Under the pieces are notes generated by a model, which saw only the letters and a program-made list of their open reading frames with translations, made no database searches and had not been told where the DNA came from. Both the position numbers and the translations under genes were made by a program. Source: CAYPEZ01 sp964409985 (lineage in GTDB: Bacteria; Patescibacteriota; Minisyncoccia; Phycocordibacterales; UBA6899). From it: a stretch of 11,520 bases of DNA. Below are positions 4,432 through 11,520 of the stretch, one piece after another (the first letter of the stretch is position 1; the number at the start of each line of letters is the position of its first letter). The stretch is from the NCBI GenBank assembly GCA_964409985.1, contig CAYPEZ010000029.1, positions 1 through 11,520 of the forward strand, written 5' to 3'.

Positions 4432-7400
4432 AAAAGACCCTGGTCATCGCTGCGCTCATTTTTACCCCACTCTTTGCAAGTGCCCTTGAATATACCCTTC
4501 TTGAGCCAATAACAGGATTTCTCCCTGTCACAGCCCCTCCAACGCTTGAACAATATTTTATTGGGATGTTTCGTTTTGTGATCGGTATTGCTGGAATATT
4601 GGCTGTCATTCGCATCACGTGGTGTGGACTCAAGGTCATGACGAGCACCAGTCCCTCCGCACGAGAAGAAGCGAAGGAGTGTGTGAAGTCCGCTCTCTTT
4701 GGTCTCTTGCTTGCGTTTGGATCATTCATGATCATCAACTCCGTCAACAACAGGCTTCTGGACCCAGTAAATATCCCGCTTGTCCCCGCACGACCAGGAG
4801 ACCCTGTGGGGGTCGGTGGTGCACCAGCAGGCTCGCCCGTGTGTATACTTTCGAGTTCAAACATGAATTTGTTTGAAGGCCAAACGACAAACATTTCTGT
4901 TCGCTGTTATCCTGAGGCCACATCATATACGTGGACAATTTCTGGTGGTGCGCCAACAGTTGTAGGGGCAGGTGGTGCTGTCACATTTCCGACGGCAGGA
5001 GTCTACACATACACAGTCATCGGTATCAATGATCTTGGCGCTGGGCAGCAAAGCCGAGTTCTAACAATACGTGTTGTCGCACGCACCTCAGGAGCGTGTA
5101 TTCAAGACATGCCACAGGAAGTAACCGGACCGATCTCTTGCGCCCAACCAAATACCGCAATGGATTGGAGTGCGCTCGGATCCGGAACGCGCGAAGAAAA
5201 AATTGTCTTGGGAAACGATCAGAGTGTTTCTATCCAATTCACCACGGCCGGTGCTGGAGCTTATGGTTCATTTGTCACAAAAGGTGTTACGGTACAAAAG
5301 ACAATCATGGTCCCTAGAGTTGTGGACCCCTCAACAAACCCACCAACAACAGTTGATGAACCTGTGACGGTCAAAGTACCAGAAAACACCAACAGTGTGA
5401 AATATGCAAATATTTCAAAGGCTGCGTGTGATTTTCGATATGAAAATCTTGATCGAAGGCTGTGCGCAGTCACAGGAACAGACCTCAGTCTTGCGTTTCA
5501 GATTGGTGGTGGTAACCCTCCCCCAAGCACGCCGCCAGGATGTATCTTGGAGCCAAATACCGCATACGTCATTAATATTCGTAATGAGAATCCAACAAAT
5601 CCAGGGATTAACACGTGTTCTCCAGTCGACACATGTGAGTTTGTAGGCACATTCACACAATCTCAAGCATCGCAATTTACTCCAGTCGTACCAACAATGT
5701 GTACAGTGAGACCAACAGAGCAGGCCACACCCCCAACGTTTACATTCAGAAATCTTCTTGAGGGCGCATCCATTAGTGCGGGGGCACAACGAGTTGAATA
5801 TAGCGCCAGTGATCCAGGAGGTATTACGCTTATTGAGTTTTCAGTCTACAACACTCAGACTGGACGATTGGTTGATAACCAAATTGCTTGTACTGATGCA
5901 GGCATCCCAGAGATGTCGGTTCCAGCATGTGGAGACAATCTCACAAGCGCAGAGAATCTCACGTTTGGTCCAAATACAGGAACATACCAGGTCATCGTAC
6001 GCATTTGTAGCAACGCTGTTTGCGCCACACAATCTCGAACTGTCACAGTACAGAGTGGGTGTGCACAAGGAACTCCTGGACTCACCTGCCTGACAATAAA
6101 CACCAACACACCACTCACGACAGGAGAAATATGTTCTCCACAGTACGGGACTCCACGTTCTATTAATGCAGGAGAGACACATGCATACAAAATCCGTTTG
6201 GGTGATGGAGAGGTCGGAAGGCTTCTTGTGGCAAACCGGCCAATGACTTCGTGCCCCTACACCACACCAACTGGCTCACCCAACCCCACACCAACTCCTC
6301 CATCGCCTTCCCCAACCCCAGTAACACCCAAACCTCCTGCAGACTTTACTCCTCCATCATATCCCCCACTCACAGGAGGTATGACAGAAGTTCGTCCAGC
6401 AGAAACAACCCAACTTCTCCACAATCCAGGAATTGGGGTGACGTATTGGTGGATGTCGAACAACGACCGTCCAAGAGGCGTTGTTCTTTATCGCAGATGG
6501 TATTGGAATGAATTCGAGCCCCAAGAAGGTCAGTACAACTGGGCGGGGACTTTTGATCGAGCGATAGAAGAAGCAAGAGCGAATGGCTGGACCATTGATT
6601 GGCGTATCATGCCTAACGTTCCTGATTGGATGGCGGCACAAGGAGTCGCATCTATACCAATTCCTGGTGGTGGCTATGGAGAAACAAATATCGCAGACCA
6701 TAATAATCCTGTGTTTATGGCAGGAGTAGAGAGAGCACTCAGAGCAATCTCAGAGCGTTATGGAGACGCCCCTGAATTCAACATGGTTGATGTGGGTTTT
6801 GTGGGAAGGTGGGGCGAGTGGCACAACTATTTCCCCGCTCAACAAGACCTCGCAAATTCCTATCTCCCCACACCAGAAAACGCTCGAAGAATTGTTGATT
6901 GGCATTTTCAATATTTCCCAAATACCCCAAAAACAGTACTCGTAGGATATCTTTCTACGTTTAATGATGCAGGAAACGCCCTGCCGAGAGGCACTGGGTG
7001 GAGAGGAGACTGTTATGGAGATTTGACATGGCACCATCCATCGCTCTACCGAGGAATTGCTTCCGGAATCGCAGCAAATGCGTGGCAAAACGGTCCTGTA
7101 AGTATGGAGATTTGTGGTGAGAACCTCACAGACTGGCCTGGGTGGGTTGTGAACTCAGAAGCAGATATAGACCTTATATTGCGTGAAGCCCAAGACTGGC
7201 ACACATCCACGATCAATCTCAAGGATCATGGAATTCCTCCGGAGTGGCTTGGGAAGCTTGATGAGTGGCTCAAATATATTGGATACCGCTTTGCGCCAAA
7301 CTTTATTCAGCACACAGCAAGCGTCGCACCAGGAGGACAGCTTGCAATGCAGACGTACTGGATCAATCGTGGTGTCGCTCCTTCATATCATCAGTACCCC

Positions 7401-7658
7401 ATTGCCTATCGTCTCAGGTCCAGTAGTGGCCAAATTGTCGCACAGTGGGAGAGTGCTCAAGATATCAGGCTTTGGCTTCCCGGATTCCACCGGCTTGATG
7501 ACACGTTCACTGTTCCTGGAGGGGTGGCAGCGGGAACATACAGTCTTGATGTTGCCATGCTGAATAAGCGTGCAGCCGGGAATCCCCCCCTAGAACTCGC
7601 ACTCGGAAATCGTGGTGGGGATGGGTGGTACAACGTCTCAACAGTGAATGTGCAGTAA
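4428..7658 (+). CDS. T4SS-type pilin segment fused to Ig-like modules and a DUF4832-type TIM-barrel
   Basis: A 1076-residue exported protein. Residues 1-19 are a signal peptide ending in ASA. Residues about 42-64 and 87-106 are two hydrophobic helices with a short charged loop, with C66 and C85 at their edges, like CPR VirB2/TrbC-type pilins. A PKD/Ig-like domain follows (about 137-218, with YTWTISGG and AGVYTYTV), then Cys-rich beta modules (about 224-610; about 18 Cys, likely disulfides) and a Pro/Thr linker (about 612-646). Residues about 662-950 look like a TIM barrel of the DUF4832/glycosidase-like kind (HNPGIGVTYWW, YRRWYWNEFEPQEGQYNW), with E797 in RWGEWH and E894 in VSMEIC as candidate catalytic acids. 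Residues about 951-1076 match the DUF4832 beta domain (YWINRGVAPSYHQYP, WLPG, GDGWYNV). Glycan binding or hydrolysis is inferred; no sugar is predicted. Confidence 0.85.
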   Translation: MKKTLVIAALIFTPLFASALEYTLLEPITGFLPVTAPPTLEQYFIGMFRFVIGIAGILAVIRITWCGLKVMTSTSPSAREEAKECVKSALFGLLLAFGSFMIINSVNNRLLDPVNIPLVPARPGDPVGVGGAPAGSPVCILSSSNMNLFEGQTTNISVRCYPEATSYTWTISGGAPTVVGAGGAVTFPTAGVYTYTVIGINDLGAGQQSRVLTIRVVARTSGACIQDMPQEVTGPISCAQPNTAMDWSALGSGTREEKIVLGNDQSVSIQFTTAGAGAYGSFVTKGVTVQKTIMVPRVVDPSTNPPTTVDEPVTVKVPENTNSVKYANISKAACDFRYENLDRRLCAVTGTDLSLAFQIGGGNPPPSTPPGCILEPNTAYVINIRNENPTNPGINTCSPVDTCEFVGTFTQSQASQFTPVVPTMCTVRPTEQATPPTFTFRNLLEGASISAGAQRVEYSASDPGGITLIEFSVYNTQTGRLVDNQIACTDAGIPEMSVPACGDNLTSAENLTFGPNTGTYQVIVRICSNAVCATQSRTVTVQSGCAQGTPGLTCLTINTNTPLTTGEICSPQYGTPRSINAGETHAYKIRLGDGEVGRLLVANRPMTSCPYTTPTGSPNPTPTPPSPSPTPVTPKPPADFTPPSYPPLTGGMTEVRPAETTQLLHNPGIGVTYWWMSNNDRPRGVVLYRRWYWNEFEPQEGQYNWAGTFDRAIEEARANGWTIDWRIMPNVPDWMAAQGVASIPIPGGGYGETNIADHNNPVFMAGVERALRAISERYGDAPEFNMVDVGFVGRWGEWHNYFPAQQDLANSYLPTPENARRIVDWHFQYFPNTPKTVLVGYLSTFNDAGNALPRGTGWRGDCYGDLTWHHPSLYRGIASGIAANAWQNGPVSMEICGENLTDWPGWVVNSEADIDLILREAQDWHTSTINLKDHGIPPEWLGKLDEWLKYIGYRFAPNFIQHTASVAPGGQLAMQTYWINRGVAPSYHQYPIAYRLRSSSGQIVAQWESAQDIRLWLPGFHRLDDTFTVPGGVAAGTYSLDVAMLNKRAAGNPPLELALGNRGGDGWYNVSTVNVQ
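6261..6366 (+). repeat. Pro/Thr/Ser-rich linker coding region
   Basis: It encodes residues about 612-646 of the 1076-residue protein, mainly alternating Pro with Thr or Ser. It separates the beta modules from the barrel. Such linkers are flexible and typical of modular carbohydrate-active proteins. Confidence 0.8.
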
Positions 7659-7752
7659 GCCCAAATCTCTCCAACATCGGCATGAAGTCTCTCTTGATGA
7701 GATATACACATTTTTCGTCGCACAAGTGACTTCTTCTTAGTACAATAGAGCC
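7659..7752. other. 94-nt spacer between the two large surface genes
   Basis: No strong intrinsic terminator is visible; the only small hairpin is TCTC-TTGAT-GAGA near 7690. The spacer ends in a promoter-like box (7741-7746), so the second gene may have its own transcript as well as read-through. Confidence 0.4.
7741..7746 (+). promoter_or_regulatory. Leaderless -10 box of the giant surface gene
   Basis: TACAAT, then six nt (AGAGCC), then ATG at 7753. The -35 region is poor (GTCGCA at an 18-nt spacing). The same -10-to-ATG geometry occurs at four other genes here. Confidence 0.5.
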
Positions 7753-10700
7753 ATGTTCTCCCACCCGGCCCTGAAGTTTTTTGTATGGTGGATCGTTGCC
7801 ACGATATCCCTCGCATTCGTCGGTTATGCGTATTCACAGACCGCTCTTCCTACGATCAAATGGCACCCAGGGCATTATGTTCGCGCTGATGAGCAAGGGT
7901 GGAATAATAAACAAGACGAGCGTTTTCGCGTCTACGATACAATTCGCAATGTCCCTACAGTGCTTGGAGCAGCATTTGTGGTGAACTGGGGAATGGTTGA
8001 AAACCAGCAAGGTGTATACGACTGGAGCTACGTCGACGCTGAGATTAATTATCTAGCCTCAATGGGCAAGCGATCGATCATTACCCCTGCTCATATTGTG
8101 TACGGAGGGAGTCTCCCTGGTACACCGCAAGGAGCAGATAATCGTGCAATTGGGGATTACCTCATCGACATGGGTTGCGGTGGAAACATGCCGTACGGAG
8201 GACACGCTGCCCGGCTCGATATCCCCGCATGTATGGACCGGTACATTGCTTTTATCCAAGCTCTTGCAGCACGATACGATAGCAACCCAAATGTCGAAAT
8301 GGTGACGGTTGGAGAAACATCTGTCTATGTCAACGGACAGGACAATGCATCGCTTGCTGCGCAATGGAATCGTCTCCCTGCTATCCTCCAAGCCGCATTC
8401 AAAGAGACGCCTGTCGTTATACAAAATAATTTTCTCGTAGATGTTCAGCCGACAAAAGATTTGATCGCTCTCCAGTTGCAGTACGGCATCGGCCAGGGTG
8501 GCCCCGATCTCCTTCCGGGATTTTCGATGCCACCAAACCCTAACGAAGATAGTTATGGTGAGCTCGAGATACGTGGCGCAGGCATTGTTCCTGGAGTTGG
8601 AACATTTGGTACAGTCGACAATCGTGCTCGAGTTCCACAACAATGGGAAGCGCAGGTGGTTCGCAGCGAACTCACGACCCCAGAGGTCGTAAACAATTAT
8701 GCAAACGATCATCTTCTTAGCAACCACACCGTATGGGTCGCATATTACGGGTATGATCCTATTCAGTATGGAGGATCAACCCCAATCCCTGCCATGCGCT
8801 GGGATGGCTCGAGTGGAGTCCTAGCATATCTCTCTAACCCCGCTCATGCCGTCACACACACGGCGTGCCCCACCGCATACAATGGACGATGCTCATCATC
8901 TGGAACGCCCACAGCCACACCTCCATCACCACCAACGGCATCTGGAATCAAATGGAACCCTGGGCATTATGTCGAGCAGCAGGGGGTCCAAGATACAGCT
9001 GCAGCACGAGCGATCACTTCAAATTGGTATGCTCTTCCCTCTCCATGGAAAGGAGTTCTTCGAGCAATACAACTAGGAGCCTTTGAAGGAGCAACTCCGG
9101 GCGATCCTGTGACCGGCGTCGGATATGAAAAAGCGAAAGATTTTATGGATTGGCATCTTTCGCAAGCTGCTGCAAACGGAAAACATCTCATTCTCACTAT
9201 TGAGGATAAAATTTACGGAGGGTTTCCACCATCTGATCTTCAGAATGGACTACTCCTTCCTCTATACTTGAAAACAAATCCCACATACGCAAATCCATCT
9301 GACCCAGCAGGAAACAATGGGTGGTATGTCTTGAGTCCGATGGGAGGAGGCGGGCTTTCTGTCATCACACGTAGCTACACACCAGCAGTGATGGATCGGT
9401 ATATTGCACTCGGGCAATACCTTTGTTCACAATACGATGGAAATTCAGCACTTGAAGCAATTACACTCAGTGGAGTATCTGTTGGCATGACACCAACACA
9501 GCTCGCCGAAAGCGGATATTCATACACAGCGTATATTGAACAAGTAAAACGGTGGCTGCTTGCCATGAAAGCTGCCTGCCCAAAAACTACCATAGGTATT
9601 CGTTTGGACTGGCCACCGACATATCAGGATGCTCTCGACTTTTGGCAGTGGGCTGAGCAACACGGCATTGCAATGTCAGATTACGATACATACGATTGGC
9701 CAGGTCGTGTCGGTGCGGTAACTCCTGGCCAAGGGGAGTCCGAAGGGTGGGGCAAATCTGCGTTTCGTGGGGCAGCTGACCTTGGAGGAGGAAATCCTGA
9801 CCCAGTAAATTCTGGTGTTGCCGGTACAGACCTTCGTGGCAAACTCCCTTGGATTGGACTGGTGGAAGATCCTGACTGGACCCGATGGGGACAATACGGT
9901 GTTGATAGTATGGCTGAATTTCTTGATATCGCACAATTTGAAAAATATACACACATGGTGTGGGCTCCAATCACTTGGGCAGCAACACCATCGCAATTTA
10001 ACCCACCAAACGAAGGAAACATTTGGGAAAATATCATTCGACCATGCATTGAGCGTGGGGTTGGGTGTAGCAATTCTTCATCAGGAATATACACAACGTA
10101 TCCTACGAACTATCCTTCATCGGTCAGTCCTTCTCCAACCCCCACGCCTACTCCTTCCCCAACACCAACTCCCACACCAGGAAGAATGACTATTCGTATT
10201 GGTGACGTAGTGCTCAACATGGCAACGGTTGCTGTGTGGGACAACCCCGGGGGGCGCGTGATCGCAACGCTTCCACCAGATACACCGGGACTAGTGGTTG
10301 GAGGACCTCGTGATCTCGGAGGATATCGTTGGTGGCAGGTGCAATTTGATGAAGGGCCAACAGGTTGGGTCTACGAACACATGCTCCAGAATATTCAATC
10401 AACTGCACCTCGAGGAACTGCCACCACGCAAACAACATGGTGTAGCCTCAATGGTATAGCAAGCACGAGTCTCGCGGGCACATGCGACTATGTGCGTAAC
10501 GAAAGCCTAAACATAAACTTGAGTACTGTGGCAGGAGATGCGCTTGGCACAGCAGAGCTCTATGACCCCACAGGATCTTTTAAGGGAAAGTGTGGGACGA
10601 TGTCATCTGGGCCCACAGGCCACTTGGAAATAATTCTCAAGACCTCAGGAACACCAGGCCCCAATGAATGTGTGGTGAAACCAAACACTGATTATTATGT

Positions 10701-11520
10701 AAATGTTTCAACAATCATTGATCAATTAGAGATTGTCCCCAATCCCACTCGAGAAGATTACATTGTCATGTATGCGCCCGTGACTGAGGGCACGGTGGTA
10801 CAAGGTACCCCAACTCCAAACCCAACTCCGACACCTTCTCCTTCGACCCCTCCACCATCCCTAACACCTAGTATTGCGGGATTAAGCCCTACTGCGCCCT
10901 ATCCTGTCACAGCACTTCAGGCATCAAGCTATTTTGTGAGCACACAAGGAAACGACTCTAGCGATGGGCGCACTCCCGCAACTGCCTGGAGGACATTGGC
11001 AAAGGTCAATGCAACGACACTCCCCGCTGGTTCAAATGTATTTTTCCGTGCTGGAGAGCAGTGGAACACCGAACGCCTCAATGTCACATGGGGTGGAACA
11101 GCGTCTGACCCCGCAGTCATTGGATCATATTTTATAGACGGAACAGGGCAAGCAATGGTTGGTGTTGGAAATAACCTGCGGCCTGTCTTTGACAATCAAT
11201 ATGACGCCAGAGGACTCTATGGAAACGTAATTACTATTTCAAGCGACAATGTGACCATTCAGGATATTGAAATCCGGAACGCAGGAGATATGGGGGTCAG
11301 AGCAGATAGACACACAAATATTTATGTAAAAAATGTCAAAGTCGACGGCTCATATCACTGTGGGATGTATTTCAACCGAGATACAAATGTGACAGTGGAG
11401 TTTTCTGAAGCATACAATCACAACACAGGATATGGAGTCTTCGGAACCGAGAGAACGTGGTGCAACGGACTCGCACAAGAATCTACTAATGTGACATTTC
11501 GAAATAATATCGTTGCAGAC
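7753..11520 (+). CDS. Giant modular surface protein: two barrel-like modules, SH3-like domain, beta-helix (3' end missing)
   Basis: The frame stays open for 1256 codons to the window edge. Residues about 8-28 are a hydrophobic signal or anchor segment. Module A (about 35-385) opens with IKWHPGHYV; module B (399 to about 770) opens with IKWNPGHYV. Both carry MDRYIA (161 and 547) before a strand with TVGETSV in A and TLSGVSV in B, so they are diverged copies of a glycosidase-like, probably TIM-barrel, unit. After a Pro/Thr linker (792-810) comes an SH3b-like domain (about 812-880; VWDNPGG, WWQVQFDEGPTGWVYE). A Cys-containing beta module follows (about 890-1015), then a second linker (1019-1039). 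From 1060 there is a right-handed beta-helix start (YFVSTQGNDSSDG, AWRTLAKV) with N-rich repeats. Cell-surface glycan binding or cleavage is the likely theme; substrate and anchoring are unknown, and any C-terminal anchor lies beyond the window. Confidence 0.85.
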   Translation, partial: MFSHPALKFFVWWIVATISLAFVGYAYSQTALPTIKWHPGHYVRADEQGWNNKQDERFRVYDTIRNVPTVLGAAFVVNWGMVENQQGVYDWSYVDAEINYLASMGKRSIITPAHIVYGGSLPGTPQGADNRAIGDYLIDMGCGGNMPYGGHAARLDIPACMDRYIAFIQALAARYDSNPNVEMVTVGETSVYVNGQDNASLAAQWNRLPAILQAAFKETPVVIQNNFLVDVQPTKDLIALQLQYGIGQGGPDLLPGFSMPPNPNEDSYGELEIRGAGIVPGVGTFGTVDNRARVPQQWEAQVVRSELTTPEVVNNYANDHLLSNHTVWVAYYGYDPIQYGGSTPIPAMRWDGSSGVLAYLSNPAHAVTHTACPTAYNGRCSSSGTPTATPPSPPTASGIKWNPGHYVEQQGVQDTAAARAITSNWYALPSPWKGVLRAIQLGAFEGATPGDPVTGVGYEKAKDFMDWHLSQAAANGKHLILTIEDKIYGGFPPSDLQNGLLLPLYLKTNPTYANPSDPAGNNGWYVLSPMGGGGLSVITRSYTPAVMDRYIALGQYLCSQYDGNSALEAITLSGVSVGMTPTQLAESGYSYTAYIEQVKRWLLAMKAACPKTTIGIRLDWPPTYQDALDFWQWAEQHGIAMSDYDTYDWPGRVGAVTPGQGESEGWGKSAFRGAADLGGGNPDPVNSGVAGTDLRGKLPWIGLVEDPDWTRWGQYGVDSMAEFLDIAQFEKYTHMVWAPITWAATPSQFNPPNEGNIWENIIRPCIERGVGCSNSSSGIYTTYPTNYPSSVSPSPTPTPTPSPTPTPTPGRMTIRIGDVVLNMATVAVWDNPGGRVIATLPPDTPGLVVGGPRDLGGYRWWQVQFDEGPTGWVYEHMLQNIQSTAPRGTATTQTTWCSLNGIASTSLAGTCDYVRNESLNINLSTVAGDALGTAELYDPTGSFKGKCGTMSSGPTGHLEIILKTSGTPGPNECVVKPNTDYYVNVSTIIDQLEIVPNPTREDYIVMYAPVTEGTVVQGTPTPNPTPTPSPSTPPPSLTPSIAGLSPTAPYPVTALQASSYFVSTQGNDSSDGRTPATAWRTLAKVNATTLPAGSNVFFRAGEQWNTERLNVTWGGTASDPAVIGSYFIDGTGQAMVGVGNNLRPVFDNQYDARGLYGNVITISSDNVTIQDIEIRNAGDMGVRADRHTNIYVKNVKVDGSYHCGMYFNRDTNVTVEFSEAYNHNTGYGVFGTERTWCNGLAQESTNVTFRNNIVAD
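7855..10062 (+). repeat. Tandem duplicated barrel-like module (A and B)
   Basis: Copies begin at 7855 and 8947. They share the KW(H/N)PGHYV opening, also clearly at DNA level, then MDRYIA and a following strand. Module B is longer between these motifs (148 residues against 126). They are joined by a short Thr/Pro/Ser linker near 8905-8943. Confidence 0.7.
10126..10182 (+). repeat. Pro/Thr-rich linker coding region 1 of the giant gene
   Basis: It encodes residues about 792-810, alternating Pro with Ser or Thr, between barrel module B and the SH3-like domain. The DNA is a short CCNACN-type repeat that could expand or contract. Confidence 0.85.
10807..10869 (+). repeat. Pro/Thr-rich linker coding region 2 of the giant gene
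   Basis: It encodes residues about 1019-1039, Pro alternating with Thr, Asn or Ser, between the Cys-containing beta module and the beta-helix. Confidence 0.85.

Noticed and set aside
8059..8727. 222-codon minus-strand frame inside the giant gene
   Set aside because: The plus-strand frame carries clear repeated modules here; the minus frame is a shadow without a domain.

Overview
The window looks like part of a Patescibacteria (CPR, probably Parcubacteria-type) chromosome. This is inferred from gene content, not from a marker tree. It has compact, mostly leaderless genes, a lone CheY-like receiver, ruvA and rpsT, a small winged-helix protein of a style common in CPR genomes, and a VirB2/TrbC-like two-helix pilin segment of the kind these bacteria encode. 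Two very large exported multidomain proteins fill the right two thirds.

Left part (1-1991): a GIY-YIG nuclease-like gene runs off the left edge on the minus strand. It is divergent from a tight plus-strand trio: an XRE-HTH plus Panacea (DUF4065) antitoxin, a RelE-like toxin that overlaps it by 11 nt, and a Pro/Glu-rich winged-helix protein 4 nt further on. This reads as a toxin-antitoxin operon with a third, accessory gene. A perfect 14-bp hairpin follows the third gene, and a near-identical copy lies inside that gene.

Middle (1992-4431): about 700 nt show no convincing gene. Within them, 2315-2540 holds two terminator-like hairpins that bracket three more hairpins closed by a 7-bp long-range helix, a candidate structured RNA. 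Then come a small conserved hypothetical gene (minus), a response-regulator receiver (plus), rpsT (minus) and ruvA (plus), with clear terminators between them.

Right part (4428-11520): ruvA overlaps by ATGA a 1076-residue protein. That protein joins a signal peptide, a two-helix T4SS-type pilin segment, Ig-like and Cys-rich beta modules, a Pro/Thr linker and a DUF4832-type TIM-barrel with a C-terminal beta domain. After 94 nt begins an open frame of at least 1256 residues that leaves the window. It has a membrane-anchor or signal segment, two tandem barrel-like modules, an SH3-like module, a Cys-containing beta module and a right-handed beta-helix, separated by Pro/Thr linkers. Together they look like a cell-surface, carbohydrate-oriented pair, possibly for attachment to or processing of glycans on a host or in the surroundings.

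Across the window, five genes have a -10-like hexamer exactly 6 nt before the ATG. This places transcription start on the start codon and helps fix several gene starts.
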